A stretch of 64,000 nt of DNA from Haloarcula sp. H-GB4 (GCF_030848575.1 NZ_JAVDDX010000001.1:434001-498000), one strand, 5' to 3'; positions 31,969 to 40,973 are shown, counted from the stretch's first letter. The notes: generated by a model not told the origin, from the letters alone. Numbers and translations: made by a program.

Positions 31969-32453
31969 TCGACCACCGATATCGTGACGTTGCGCGCCGC
32001 CACTACGCCGTGGCCTGCCCCGTCGCGCTTGCTCACCGTCACTGTGCCGTTGTACTGCTTGCGTTCTATCTCCCCGTCGGTGAACGTATCGGACGCCAGC
32101 GTCAGCGTGTACGTGCCTCCGGTCGAGTCATCCAGAAAATGATTCGTTGTCCGCGTATAGCCCAGTTCCTCGATTGTGAGTTCGTAGACGAGCGTTGGCC
32201 GTCCGGTACGATTCGCGAAGTGTACGCGGACCGGCGGTGCATTGAGGTAGTAGCTTGCCGCGCCGTAGGATCCCTTTTCAAGCGTTACGTCTTCCGGCAT
32301 TTCAACAGCTGAAACTGTGACATTGCCCGTTTCAAGTGCGACCGGCTCTGGTTCCGTCGCCAGTGTCACGCCGGGAACCAGCGGGCCAGAAAGCAGTGTA
32401 ACGCCGAGGATTATGGCGACCACACTGGTGATAACGGCCCGCGTTCTTTCCAT
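31965..32453 (-). CDS. Secreted or membrane-anchored beta-rich protein
   Basis: Protein of 162 residues. Residues 7-32 (AVITSVVAIILGVTLLSG then VPGVTLA) form a signal or anchor helix. The rest is rich in beta strands and N-x-T/S sites (GNVTVS, YNGTVTVS, ARNVTISVV), consistent with N-glycosylation outside the cell. No known family is recognised. It is the first gene of the pair with the large membrane protein, and a TATA-like element at 32479-32486 lies about 29 nt upstream, so it is leaderless-type. Confidence 0.7.
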   Translation of the reverse strand: MERTRAVITSVVAIILGVTLLSGPLVPGVTLATEPEPVALETGNVTVSAVEMPEDVTLEKGSYGAASYYLNAPPVRVHFANRTGRPTLVYELTIEELGYTRTTNHFLDDSTGGTYTLTLASDTFTDGEIERKQYNGTVTVSKRDGAGHGVVAARNVTISVVE

Positions 32454-32478
32454 TGTTACCAGTTACTAGATATCTGGC

Positions 32479-32486
32479 GATAAAAG
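32479..32486 (-). promoter_or_regulatory. TATA-like element for the secreted protein/membrane protein operon
   Basis: Minus-strand CTTTTATC, centred about 29 nt before the ATG at 32453. Confidence 0.45.
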
Positions 32487-32540
32487 TGTCGTGGAGAGAG
32501 TACCGGACTTCTCAGTCAAAAAATAAAACGTGAAGCTGGA

Positions 32541-33041
32541 TTACGCTTCGGGACCAGAGTCTTGTGCAAGCGTTGCAGAGGAGTCGCCTTCCTGAGTTTC
32601 ATAGACAACTCTGAGGTCGTATGCGTCCGACACAGCGACGTTCATTGATGTGCCTGCCGACACTTCAGTTGCTCCTATCGTCTTACTGTTTCCGAATGTT
32701 TGTTCTCCGGTTGTAGTTGAATCAAGATCATAATCACCAGAACTCATACCATTTGAAGACCCATCAATAATATTACTTCCGCGCACATACAGTTCGTTCC
32801 CGCTAATAGTATCCCCACCGTCGTGAGTTATCGTTACAACACCGTAGTCAGGATTTCCGACGCTCTCATCGAAGTCCCATGAGAAGCTAGCCTGTGGAGT
32901 TGCCTGCTGCGCTTGGTCACCGAGACCAAGCACAAAGGAGGCGATTACTGCGGCCAGAATGACCGTGATTGCGACCATCAGGATGACCCCGATGACCGGC
33001 GACACAGCGTCGTCGTCGTGGATGAGTTGTTTGATATCCAT
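32541..33041 (-). CDS. PilA-type type IV pilin (copy 1)
   Basis: Protein of 166 residues from the ATG at 33041 ([20 protein letters not shown]). The short charged leader ending in DDDA followed by the [19 protein letters not shown] hydrophobic core is the class III signal of haloarchaeal PilA pilins, cleaved by the prepilin peptidase PibD before the V-S-P. The mature part after the helix is a beta-rich, serine/glycine-rich head. Adhesion pili of this type mediate surface attachment. A paralog lies at 33988-34452 with a near-identical leader region, and a regulator sits between them. Confidence 0.92.
   Translation of the reverse strand: MDIKQLIHDDDAVSPVIGVILMVAITVILAAVIASFVLGLGDQAQQATPQASFSWDFDESVGNPDYGVVTITHDGGDTISGNELYVRGSNIIDGSSNGMSSGDYDLDSTTTGEQTFGNSKTIGATEVSAGTSMNVAVSDAYDLRVVYETQEGDSSATLAQDSGPEA
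32959..33008 (-). repeat. 50-bp block identical to the second pilin gene
   Basis: These 50 bp coding for the pilin signal and hydrophobic core are identical, base for base, to 34370-34419. Outside this block the two genes differ in most bases. Strong purifying selection on the H-domain, or gene conversion, could produce the identity. Confidence 0.7.
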
Positions 33042-33188
33042 GGTTTGCTCGACGCACACCGCGAGTGTGACCCGAGTAGGAACCCCCTATAGATCGAAGG
33101 ATTTCCTTACCGGCTCGCGGGGTGTGCTGATTCAAGCACATGGGAGGGACCCACTTATACTCACAATACGTTTTAGCCGTTCAACGTT

Positions 33189-33208
33189 GCCTTGAAAGCC
33201 TTCAAGGC
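33189..33208. promoter_or_regulatory. 8-bp inverted repeat hairpin between pilin gene and regulator
   Basis: GCCTTGAA (33189-33196) and TTCAAGGC (33201-33208) flank a 4-nt loop, perfect in both arms. It lies 89 bp after the stop of the DUF7344-type regulator and about 148 bp before the first pilin start. It could be a terminator, an mRNA leader structure or an operator. Confidence 0.35.
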
Positions 33209-33296
33209 TGGCTGTACCGCCAGAATTCGATACAGCGGCATTTCGATAGTTTAGCGGCAAACGAAACGGTACAAGCCGTGAAACAAACTGTGTGCT

Positions 33297-33875
33297 TCAG
33301 TCGTCGGGCTCGGCTTCCTGTGCCACATACTCGGTCAGTGTCATCTCACGACCGGCGTAGGTATGATAGCCCGCGGAGATACTGAGTACAACCGCGATCA
33401 GCGTGGCCCAGACCAGCGGCGGAATTGCCGTGAAGGGATAGACGCCAACCCAGAGGATTGTTACGATTGCTAGACTGACCGCGCCGAGCGAGAGGTAGTA
33501 CTCGCGCCAGGGGAACTCGCTTCCCGGCACGATTTCGAGATAGACAGTGAGTTCTTCCGTGTGTGCAGTCTTGGAAATCGTCCCGTTCTCGTCGTCGTAG
33601 TCGATGATACCCGTCTCATCCATCCGCGGGAGATGTGACTGCTGTAACGTGGTGTACACGCGCTTCCGTTGCGCGCTCGTGACTGCGGTGTTCGGGCAGT
33701 CGTACTCCTGTGCTGCGACGTGTGATGCAAGGTCGCCGAGCTGTACCGGCCCGTCGTGTTCCCGTAGATACTGAAGCGTGTACCGACGCCGTTCGTTCTG
33801 CAGAACGTCGAATATCTCGCCTTTTGAAAGGTCATCGTCCGCAGCGGAGTCCGACCGTTCTACCTGCTTGCTCAT
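33297..33875 (-). CDS. DUF7344-type winged-helix regulator with two TM helices
   Basis: Protein of 192 residues from the ATG at 33875 (MSKQVERSDSAADDDLSKGE). Residues about 20-110 form a winged helix: IFDVLQNERRRYTLQYLREH, LGDLASHVAAQE, RKRVYTTLQQSHLPRMDETG. Two hydrophobic segments follow (about 132-150 and 157-177), giving a membrane-anchored regulator; a short cytoplasmic tail ends the protein. Domain DUF7344 is named from memory. It lies between two pilin genes on the same strand, so it is a candidate controller of pilus expression. Confidence 0.75.
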   Translation of the reverse strand: MSKQVERSDSAADDDLSKGEIFDVLQNERRRYTLQYLREHDGPVQLGDLASHVAAQEYDCPNTAVTSAQRKRVYTTLQQSHLPRMDETGIIDYDDENGTISKTAHTEELTVYLEIVPGSEFPWREYYLSLGAVSLAIVTILWVGVYPFTAIPPLVWATLIAVVLSISAGYHTYAGREMTLTEYVAQEAEPDD

Positions 33876-33987
33876 GTCATACTCTCCAATTACCCCCACC
33901 CATCGCAGGGAATACAGCGAACATCAGGGCGTTCATCGGTTATAAACTCATGGGTTTTGGTGCCGGAAAAAACGAGATGTTGCGAGT

Positions 33988-34452
33988 TTATGCGCTCGGT
34001 CCGGATGCGGTAGCGAGCGTCGCGGAGTTGTCACCAGTAGCCGACTGGTAGACTAGGTTGATAGTGAAACTTTCCGTATCAACCCCGACGGTGACGCTAT
34101 TACCTGCGACGACCTTACTATTACTCCCGCTGGCCTCTCCGTTCCACTGTGTGTTGTCCGAGGTTATATCCGGGGTATCGCCGTCGGAACCACTGGCGAT
34201 ATCGCCTCTGAGATACAAGTTACTCGCTTTAATTGAGTCACCACCGTCATGTGTGAATTCAACCCAGTCGTTTGCATCCTCGTACTCCGTACTGAAGCTA
34301 GCCTGTGGAGCCGTGTTACTGACCTGGTCGCCCAGACCGAGGACGAATGTTGCGATAACGGCTGCGAGGATGACCGTGATTGCGACCATCAGGATGACCC
34401 CGATGACCGGCGACACAGCATCGTCGTCGTTGAAGAATCGTTTGAGTTCCAT
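33988..34452 (-). CDS. PilA-type type IV pilin (copy 2)
   Basis: Protein of 154 residues from the ATG at 34452 ([20 protein letters not shown]); the ATG at 34473 is an alternative start that would lengthen the charged leader. Same PibD-type cleavage region and H-domain as copy 1, then a different beta-rich head with EYEDANDWVEFTHDGGDSIK. The head contains N-x-T-like positions for glycosylation. A TATA-like ATATATAA at 34518-34526 lies about 66-74 nt before the start, so the mRNA would have a leader of about 40 nt. It is 112 bp upstream of the DUF7344-type regulator. Confidence 0.92.
   Translation of the reverse strand: MELKRFFNDDDAVSPVIGVILMVAITVILAAVIATFVLGLGDQVSNTAPQASFSTEYEDANDWVEFTHDGGDSIKASNLYLRGDIASGSDGDTPDITSDNTQWNGEASGSNSKVVAGNSVTVGVDTESFTINLVYQSATGDNSATLATASGPSA
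34370..34419 (-). repeat. 50-bp block shared with the first pilin gene
   Basis: Identical to 32959-33008; see the other copy. It encodes the VSPVIG hydrophobic core. Confidence 0.7.
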
Positions 34453-34517
34453 TGTTGTGTCCGCACGCATCAACAGGTCTCCCTGTTATGCCGTGCTTAT
34501 CGAATCGTAGCTATGGA

Positions 34518-34526
34518 GATATATAA
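34518..34526 (-). promoter_or_regulatory. TATA-like element of pilin copy 2
   Basis: Contains ATATATAAG on the plus strand (TTATATAT on the minus strand) about 66-74 nt upstream of the ATG at 34452, implying a transcript with a leader. The flanking 34560-34650 region is AT-rich and holds no gene. Confidence 0.45.
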
Positions 34527-34646
34527 GTCTGCACCTGTATTATCAGAGACTGTAATCACTTAATCTGTTAACAGCTATTCTGGGATGTTTGAACCCAACT
34601 GTGACTGATAAGGTCCACAATTATCACAAAATATGCTTTTATGACT

Positions 34647-36428
34647 TTATGAAAGGGCCAAGAGCGCCACTGTAACGAACACTGCGAGAATGAGGATGCT
34701 AAGTCCGATGCCGGCCCGCATCGGATGTACGAGGGTGTCGTCGTCGCGGAGCCGCGCAATCACGTCGTTCGGGGATGTAACGGTCCGTGTGACGACGCTC
34801 GTAGCCTGAACCACTGCGCGGTCAACGGCGGCGTACAGTTCGGTCACACCGACAACGAGCCCGCGGGAGCCATAGAAGACGGTGGGGTTGTACAGCGAAT
34901 CGATGTCCGGGACGCGGCCGAGCTTCGAGAGGGGCTTCTTAGTCACCGCGAAGCCAATCAGCCCGAGGATGGCCAGAACCACTCCCTCGATGACGTGGGG
35001 AATAGTGTAGGTCTTGTAGACGTGGTGAACGGCAGCCTCGCTCGTAACGTCGAACGGAAGGATGGCGAACAGTGCCGTGTCGTACACACCGTAGATGACA
35101 CACAGCGCAGCCACGGACACCATTGCCACGCTCTGCAAACGGTTCGCGTCCGGGACGCTGCTGTCGTACTCGCCGTGGAAGAACGCGTAGTAGCCGAACT
35201 TGATGAACGACATGAACGTGCCGACACCGCCCAGTAGCAGCAGCCACTCGAGCGTATAGAACTCACCGAGCGGGAGCGGTCCCTTGCCGAAAGTATAGTG
35301 GCTCCCGGAGATGATGATCCCCTTGCTGACGAACCCGTTGAAGCCGGGGAAGCCGGCGATAGACAGCGCAGCGACGGAGAACGCCCCCGCCGTGATCGGC
35401 ATCTCTCGCCAGAGACCGCCGAGTTTCTTCAGGCTCTCCGTCCCGGTCCGATAGATAACGACACCGGCAGTCATGAACAGTAGACCCTTATAGAGAATGT
35501 GGTTGAACACGTGAGCGAACGCGCCGGCCTGTGAGAGGGCGCTCCCGATACCGACGCCAGCGACCATGTACCCGACTTGGGACTGAATGTGATACGAGAG
35601 GAGTCGCCGCATATCGTTCTGGAACAGCGCGAACAGCGCGCCGAAGACTGCCATCCCGCCGCCCATGTACGCGATGGCCTCGTGGCCGTTGGGGAATGCG
35701 CGGTACATCCCGTAAACGCCAGTCTTGGTCGTGAACACACAGAGGAAGACGCTGGCGGCGATGTGTGGACGCGGATAGGTATCGGGTAGCCACGCGTGCA
35801 GGCCGATGAAGCCAACGTTGACGCCGATACCGATCGCGGCCAGCGCAGCGGCCAGCCCGGACGTGATTCCAGCCGTTTCCGGACCGCCCGGCACTGACGC
35901 AAACAGGAACGTCTCCACCTCGACGTAGTGCCGGAGGATAGCGGCCATCAACAGCGTACCGCCCAGTCCGTGTAGCAGGGCATACCGGAACCCGGCCCGG
36001 ACCGCCTTGCCGCCGTAGTGCCACACAAGCAGCGTGCTGGTAACGGCCATCAGCTCCCAGAAGAAGATGAGCGTCAGCCAGTCACCGGCGAACACAGCCC
36101 CGAAGCTGGTCGCGACGTACGAGAGAGCGTATCCGGTCTGTGTCGTGTCGGCCTCGCTGGCATAGGAATAGAGCACGGCGACCGCGGCGATGAGCCCGAA
36201 GATGATACCCATCAGTCGCGAGAACGGGTCGACGTTCAGCAGGACGGCGTCGAACCCGAGGAACTGGGTCTGGAGATGTGCGCCTTCGGGCACCATGACG
36301 GCCCACGGCACCGCCAGCGCCGGGACGAGTGCACCGACCGCGTGTCCGGCACGCCGCGGGAGCCGCGAGACGACGATTGCCAGCGCGAGCAGTACGACGA
36401 CTGGCGGAACCGCTGTAAGCATCGACAT
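34647..36428 (-). CDS. MrpD/NuoL-type proton-translocating antiporter subunit (third copy)
   Basis: Protein of 593 residues with about fourteen hydrophobic segments. It carries the signatures of the antiporter-like NuoL/M/N superfamily: WELMAVTSTLLVWHYG (conserved glutamate in helix 5), an AWLPDTYPRPHIAASVFL loop with histidine and lysine near TKTGVYG, and SQVGYMVAGVG. It lacks the C-terminal lateral helix of true NuoL. As last gene of the Mrp operon it likely forms part of the ion path. Its stop is followed by an AT-rich gap and pilin genes; its start overlaps the previous gene's stop by one base. Confidence 0.88.
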   Translation of the reverse strand: MSMLTAVPPVVVLLALAIVVSRLPRRAGHAVGALVPALAVPWAVMVPEGAHLQTQFLGFDAVLLNVDPFSRLMGIIFGLIAAVAVLYSYASEADTTQTGYALSYVATSFGAVFAGDWLTLIFFWELMAVTSTLLVWHYGGKAVRAGFRYALLHGLGGTLLMAAILRHYVEVETFLFASVPGGPETAGITSGLAAALAAIGIGVNVGFIGLHAWLPDTYPRPHIAASVFLCVFTTKTGVYGMYRAFPNGHEAIAYMGGGMAVFGALFALFQNDMRRLLSYHIQSQVGYMVAGVGIGSALSQAGAFAHVFNHILYKGLLFMTAGVVIYRTGTESLKKLGGLWREMPITAGAFSVAALSIAGFPGFNGFVSKGIIISGSHYTFGKGPLPLGEFYTLEWLLLLGGVGTFMSFIKFGYYAFFHGEYDSSVPDANRLQSVAMVSVAALCVIYGVYDTALFAILPFDVTSEAAVHHVYKTYTIPHVIEGVVLAILGLIGFAVTKKPLSKLGRVPDIDSLYNPTVFYGSRGLVVGVTELYAAVDRAVVQATSVVTRTVTSPNDVIARLRDDDTLVHPMRAGIGLSILILAVFVTVALLALS

Positions 36429-38119
36429 TAGGCCATCACCCCCGGCAGATTACTGACGATGGTGTCAACGATTCGCAGGAAGACAGCCGTGTACGGCACT
36501 GTTCCCAGCAAAAGCGACAGCGTAGCCGCGGTGAGTATCGGCCCGAGCATGAACCACGTGCTTTCGCCGCCGCGCCAGCCGCGGTCGTCCCAGCCTCCTG
36601 CGGGCGGGCCGCCGTGGTGCTCGTGCTCCTCATCGTGTTTCCCGAGGTGGTCGACGTGCTCAGGCTCCGGCACCTCGCCCTCGTCGCTGGCGGCGTGTGT
36701 CTCGTCACTGTCACCACCGTCAGCACGCAATTCACTCCGGCCGCCGAATGGCCCCTCGATGAGTGGTTTCTCGTCGTGGCCCTCCGGCGATTCGAAGTAC
36801 GCCTGGTAGACGATAGGCCAGAAGTACGCAATGTTGAGGACGCCGGAGACTAGCAACGCGGCAGCGAATACGAGCCCGCCGCTTCCGAGGTCCAGCGCGC
36901 CGATGACGAGATACCACTTGCTGACAAACCCGGCGACCAGCGGAATCCCGGCCATCCCAGCCGCAGCGACAGCAAAGGCGGCCATCGTTAGCGGCATCCG
37001 TTTCCCGATGCCGGCCATGTCGCTGATGTCGTCGGTGTGAGTTTCGACGTGGATTGCACCGGCACAGAAGAACAGGGTGAGTTTCATGAACGCGTGGGCA
37101 GGAATGTGGAGCAGGCCGCCGGTTAGAGCGCTCTCCTTGAGCAGTGCTAGCCCGAGCACGATATAGGAGAGTTGGCTTATCGTCGAATACGCCAGCCGCC
37201 GCTTGAGGTTGTCCTGTCTGAGCGCGATGACACTCGCGGTCAGCAGGGTGAAGGTCGCAATCGCAGCCAGTGGGAGGGCGACGCCGAGTTGCTCCATCGT
37301 CACAGGGCCGTACACGTCGAGGACGACTCTGGCGATGCCGAACACGCCGCTTTTGACGACTGCGACGGCGTGCAGCAGGCCCGACACCGGCGTCGGCGCG
37401 ACCATGGCATCCGGAAGCCAGGAGTGCATCGGCATCAGCGCGGCCTTGACGCCGAAGCCGGCAGCAAGCAGGGCGAATGCGGCTCGTGCCAGCGTCGGGT
37501 CGGCCGTCGCGAGACCTTCGAGCCCGCCGGGAGTAAACGCGGTCGTCCCAGCGAGGACGAACACCAGAACTGTGCCACCTAGCACGGCAACCCCACCGCC
37601 GAAGGTGTATGCGAGGTACTTCCGGCCGGCGGCGCGGGCTTCGTCGGTTTCGTCGTGGGTAACGAGCGGGTATGTCGACACTGTCAGCAGTTCGTAGCAG
37701 ACGAACAGTGTCAGCAGGTTCGACGCAAAGGCGACGCCGATGGCCGACGCGAGACTGGCGGCGAAGGAGGCGAAATACCTCGTCTGTGCGTGTTCGTCCA
37801 GCCCGCGCATGTAGCCGATGCTGTAGAAACTAGTGACGATCCACAGCAGGCTTGCAAGCAGGCCAAATAGGAGTCCCAGCGGGTCGACACGGAACGCTAG
37901 TTCGATCCCGGTTGCCAACTGGCCGAACGAGAAGACGTACCGCGTCCCCGAGAGGACGCCGGGGACCATGCTCGCGACGATAGCGAACTTCGCGACTGCC
38001 ACCGTGATGGTCACTCCTTCCCGCACGTTCGGACGGCGTTTGAGCGAGAGAATCACGGGGATGGCCACCGCGGAGACGAGGATTGCAAACAGCGGTCGAA
38101 GTGATGTGATATCAGTCAT
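36428..38119 (-). CDS. MrpD-type antiporter subunit (second copy, acidic C-terminal extension)
   Basis: Protein of 563 residues. The core has YELLTVSTYPLVTHDET (helix-5 glutamate), AALMPMHSWLPDAMVAPTPV and YSTISQLSYIVLG, as in MrpA/MrpD and NuoM. After residue about 440 comes an unusual insertion of about 60 residues, acidic and histidine-rich (HVDHLGKHDEEHEHHGGPP), before a final pair of hydrophobic helices. Histidine clusters may bind metal. The gene overlaps the third subunit's start by one base and follows the first copy directly. Confidence 0.9.
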   Translation of the reverse strand: MTDITSLRPLFAILVSAVAIPVILSLKRRPNVREGVTITVAVAKFAIVASMVPGVLSGTRYVFSFGQLATGIELAFRVDPLGLLFGLLASLLWIVTSFYSIGYMRGLDEHAQTRYFASFAASLASAIGVAFASNLLTLFVCYELLTVSTYPLVTHDETDEARAAGRKYLAYTFGGGVAVLGGTVLVFVLAGTTAFTPGGLEGLATADPTLARAAFALLAAGFGVKAALMPMHSWLPDAMVAPTPVSGLLHAVAVVKSGVFGIARVVLDVYGPVTMEQLGVALPLAAIATFTLLTASVIALRQDNLKRRLAYSTISQLSYIVLGLALLKESALTGGLLHIPAHAFMKLTLFFCAGAIHVETHTDDISDMAGIGKRMPLTMAAFAVAAAGMAGIPLVAGFVSKWYLVIGALDLGSGGLVFAAALLVSGVLNIAYFWPIVYQAYFESPEGHDEKPLIEGPFGGRSELRADGGDSDETHAASDEGEVPEPEHVDHLGKHDEEHEHHGGPPAGGWDDRGWRGGESTWFMLGPILTAATLSLLLGTVPYTAVFLRIVDTIVSNLPGVMA

Positions 38120-39609
38120 TGGTTTAGCAGGGGTGGAAGCGTCTCTCGAAGCACCTGTTCAAGCATCGGGACGGCTGCGGTCAGCGCGACCGCGAGTGCG
38201 GCCGCGATAACGACGACAGCGATCATCCCGAACGAGATCGCCTGTCCGCTCCCGTCTGTCACGGGAGCCTCGTCATGCTCCGTGTGGATGGTTGCCTCGG
38301 CGAAGTATAGCCGCTCGACGAGGCGGGCGAAGTACGCAAGGGTCAGCAGGGTACTCGCGAGCAACACAGCCACGACGGGCCAGTTCTCGGCATTGACCGC
38401 GCCGAGGACGATGTACCACTTGCCGACGAAGCCGACCGCCGGTGGAACACCGACCATCGCCAGCGAGAGCACGGCAAAGGCAAACGCCGAGATCGGGACG
38501 CGGCTCCCCATCCCAGCGTAGCCGCTCACAGTTGTTGCACCCGTCTTGCGCTCGATAACGCCCGTCGCAGCGAATAGCCCGCCCTTCATCACTGCGTGGC
38601 CAAGCAGGTGGACGGTCGCGCCGATGACGGCCAGCGGGGTTGCAATGGCGAATCCGGCGATGACGAGGCCGAACTGTGACACTGAGGAGTAGGCTAGCAT
38701 CCGCTGGACGCTGTCCTGTGAGACGGCGAGCGCACTTCCCGCGATGATACTCACGCACGCCAGACCGACCAGCGCCCAGCGCGCGACAGGTACTGCTGTC
38801 AGGAACTCCACGGTGAACACAGAAAACAGCAGGCGGGCGAGCGCGTACGCCGAAACCGTCGAGACAAGCGCTGAAATGAACGCGCTCACCGTATCCGGGG
38901 CGTTCGCGTAGGCGTCGGGCTGCCAGGTGTGCAAGGGGAACAGAGCGACTTTCACCGTCAGCCCGCCGACCATCAGGCCGAACGCGGTCAGGACGAGCGT
39001 CGAGTCGTAGGCCGCCATCTCCCCGAGTTTGGTCGCCAGGTCGGCCATGTTGAGCGTGCCCGTCGCCGCAAGCAGGTAGCCGATGCCGAGCAGGTACAGC
39101 GAGGCCCCGACGGTCCCGATGATGAGGTACTTCAGCGCCGCGACGGCGGCGCTTGCGTCCCGGCCACTCGCTACGAGGCCGTACGCTGCAAGCCCCGTGA
39201 TTTCAAGGAACACGTAGAGATTGAACACGTCGCCAGTGATCGTCATCCCCGTCAGGCCGGCGACCAGCAGCAGGTACAGGCCGTAGAAGGGACCCGAGTG
39301 CGGGCCGGCTTGGCGAGAATACGCAAGCACGCCCAGTGACACGACGGCCACGAGCAGCGCAACGGCCCCGGAGAGCCCGTCGACGACGAGTTCGATACCG
39401 TACGGGGCGGCGAAACCACCGACCGCGTAGGAAACAGTCCCATTTGTGCCGACGGTCCACGCGAGCAGTCCGGCCAGGCCGGCCTGCCCGATGAGTGTCA
39501 CCGTCGCGACGGGCCACCCGGCCCGGTCGCTGACGAGACTTGCGGCCAGCGGTATTGCACCGCCGATAATCGGCAGGACGACCAACAATACAGGGAGGTG
39601 TTCAATCAT
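38116..39609 (-). CDS. mrpD: MrpD-type antiporter subunit (first copy)
   Basis: Protein of 497 residues, the typical MrpD length. Landmarks: FLEITGLAAYGLVASG with the conserved helix-5 glutamate, VALFPLHTWQPDAYANAPDT with the essential histidine region, YSSVSQFGLVIAG and VGKWYIVLGAVNAENWPV. It is one of the two large subunits that carry the proton and sodium channels in Mrp antiporters. It overlaps mrpC by 8 bases and the second large subunit by 4 bases, so all are made from one message. Confidence 0.92.
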   Translation of the reverse strand: MIEHLPVLLVVLPIIGGAIPLAASLVSDRAGWPVATVTLIGQAGLAGLLAWTVGTNGTVSYAVGGFAAPYGIELVVDGLSGAVALLVAVVSLGVLAYSRQAGPHSGPFYGLYLLLVAGLTGMTITGDVFNLYVFLEITGLAAYGLVASGRDASAAVAALKYLIIGTVGASLYLLGIGYLLAATGTLNMADLATKLGEMAAYDSTLVLTAFGLMVGGLTVKVALFPLHTWQPDAYANAPDTVSAFISALVSTVSAYALARLLFSVFTVEFLTAVPVARWALVGLACVSIIAGSALAVSQDSVQRMLAYSSVSQFGLVIAGFAIATPLAVIGATVHLLGHAVMKGGLFAATGVIERKTGATTVSGYAGMGSRVPISAFAFAVLSLAMVGVPPAVGFVGKWYIVLGAVNAENWPVVAVLLASTLLTLAYFARLVERLYFAEATIHTEHDEAPVTDGSGQAISFGMIAVVVIAAALAVALTAAVPMLEQVLRETLPPLLNQ

Positions 39610-39958
39610 AGTAGAGCTGTTTGAGTTTGTCTTCGTCCAGCGTGCCGTACTCGGTGTAGATGCGGATGATCAGCGCCAGCGCCACGGCGGTCAGGCTCAC
39701 CCCGACGACGATAGCGGTCAGGATGAGGACGTGTGGCAGCGGGCTGACGTAGGGGCCGCCACCCTCCTTGATTATCGGGGGGTTCCCCCCGGCCCGGAAC
39801 GCGAGCGTGATGAAAAACAGGAAGATGCCAGTCTGGAAGATATTCATCCCGATGACTTTCTTTACGAGGTTCCGGGACTCGATGAGCATATACAGGCCAA
39901 TACCCAGCAGGAGCATCACCGCGAAGTAGTTGTAGTGTGAGTTCAGCAGTTCAAACAT
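39602..39958 (-). CDS. mrpC: Mrp antiporter subunit C (MnhC)
   Basis: Protein of 118 residues with three hydrophobic helices (about 8-24, 33-55 and 74-98). IGLYMLIESRNLVKKVIGMN is the NuoK-like signature of MrpC, and PLPHVLILTAIVVGVSLTAV closes the family's third helix. An acidic tail (YTEYGTLDEDKLKQLYYD) reaches into the cytoplasm. It is homologous to complex I subunit NuoK, keeping the conserved glutamate region. Its start overlaps the stop of the MnhB-domain gene by one base. Confidence 0.92.
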   Translation of the reverse strand: MFELLNSHYNYFAVMLLLGIGLYMLIESRNLVKKVIGMNIFQTGIFLFFITLAFRAGGNPPIIKEGGGPYVSPLPHVLILTAIVVGVSLTAVALALIIRIYTEYGTLDEDKLKQLYYD

Positions 39959-40431
39959 TAGCTCTCATCCTCCGGTGCGTCGACAGCGTGGCCGAACCCC
40001 GCTGCGAGCAGGAAAAAGAGGCCGATGGCAACACTGGCGACGATGCCACCGATGGCCAGTTCGACGAGCTCGATAGCGTAGGCGACCACATGCGAGATGT
40101 ACTGTTCGTACAGGTGATACTCGAGGAAGTTCCCGCCCAGAACTATCGTTCCCAGCCCGATGGCTGCGAACGTCAGCACGCCGCCGGATGCGAGCGTGGC
40201 GACGACACGGACATCGAGCCACTCGCGCGCGGCATCAATCCCGTAGGCGAAGGCAAGCATCATCACGACTGAGCCGGCGATGACCCCGCCCTGGAATCCA
40301 CCGCCCGGAGAGTCTGCCCCGTGGAACATCACGAACAGGGCGAAGGTGAGGACGAACGGCGCGACAACCCGCACCGTCGTCATGATGATGGTGCTCTCGA
40401 CGTACAGTCCAGTTCGCTCGTTACTACTCAT
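39958..40431 (-). CDS. mrpB: Mrp antiporter subunit B domain protein (MnhB)
   Basis: Protein of 157 residues with four hydrophobic segments. It begins MSSNERTGLYVESTIIMTTV, followed by FALFVMFHGADSPGGGFQGG, the invariant MnhB motif (H-G-x-x-x-P-G-G-G-F-Q-G-G). A helix with VVMMLAFAYGIDAAREW follows. MrpB is required for a functional complex, though its exact part in transport is unclear. Overlaps of one and four bases link it to its neighbours. Confidence 0.92.
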   Translation of the reverse strand: MSSNERTGLYVESTIIMTTVRVVAPFVLTFALFVMFHGADSPGGGFQGGVIAGSVVMMLAFAYGIDAAREWLDVRVVATLASGGVLTFAAIGLGTIVLGGNFLEYHLYEQYISHVVAYAIELVELAIGGIVASVAIGLFFLLAAGFGHAVDAPEDES

Positions 40432-40973
40432 GCGAAGACCTCCTGTCTGAGGACGGTCAGCGCCGCGACGCCGGCCGAGAAGACCACGACAGCCTCACCC
40501 AGCGTGTCGAATCCACGGTAGGCCGCGAGCACCGCCGTCACTGCATTGTGGACTTCCGTGTCCGCGTACGCGTTGTCGATGTAGTGCTGCGTTATCTCGC
40601 CGCTGACGACGGGGTTTGCCGCCCCCTCCGCCCCAACAGCAGGCAGCGACGGAACGGTCGCAATCATGACGACGACGAACGCGCCGACCAGCACGACGGT
40701 CCGGACGCTGATCGACTCGAACAGGCCGTTTTCCTGTGGCCGAACGGTGTTTGCCAGCGCCAGAATGAACAGTATCGTCATGATGCCGGCCCCGACAGCC
40801 GCTTCGGTCAGCCCCACGTCGGGGGCTTCGAGCATCACCCAGATGATGGAGATGCCGAGGCTGTAGGCGGCAAACGCCATGAGCGACGCCAGCACGTCAC
40901 GGAGTACGGCCGCGCCGATAGCACAGCCCAGCACAAACACCAGCAACACTCCTTCGATGAGCGAGAGCGTCAT
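40428..40973 (-). CDS. DUF4040/MbhE-type subunit (MrpA C-terminal part)
   Basis: Protein of 181 residues. It starts MTLSLIEGVLLVFVLGCAIG, then RDVLASLMAFAAYSLGISII and EAPDVGLTEAAVGAGIMTIL, the DUF4040 motif that forms the C-terminal module of bacterial MrpA. A second pair of helices with SVRTVVLVGAFVVVMIATVP follows. In archaea this module is a separate gene, as here, while the large MrpA N-terminal half is replaced by an extra MrpD-like copy. It overlaps the MnhG and MnhB genes by four bases each. Confidence 0.88.
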   Translation of the reverse strand: MTLSLIEGVLLVFVLGCAIGAAVLRDVLASLMAFAAYSLGISIIWVMLEAPDVGLTEAAVGAGIMTILFILALANTVRPQENGLFESISVRTVVLVGAFVVVMIATVPSLPAVGAEGAANPVVSGEITQHYIDNAYADTEVHNAVTAVLAAYRGFDTLGEAVVVFSAGVAALTVLRQEVFA

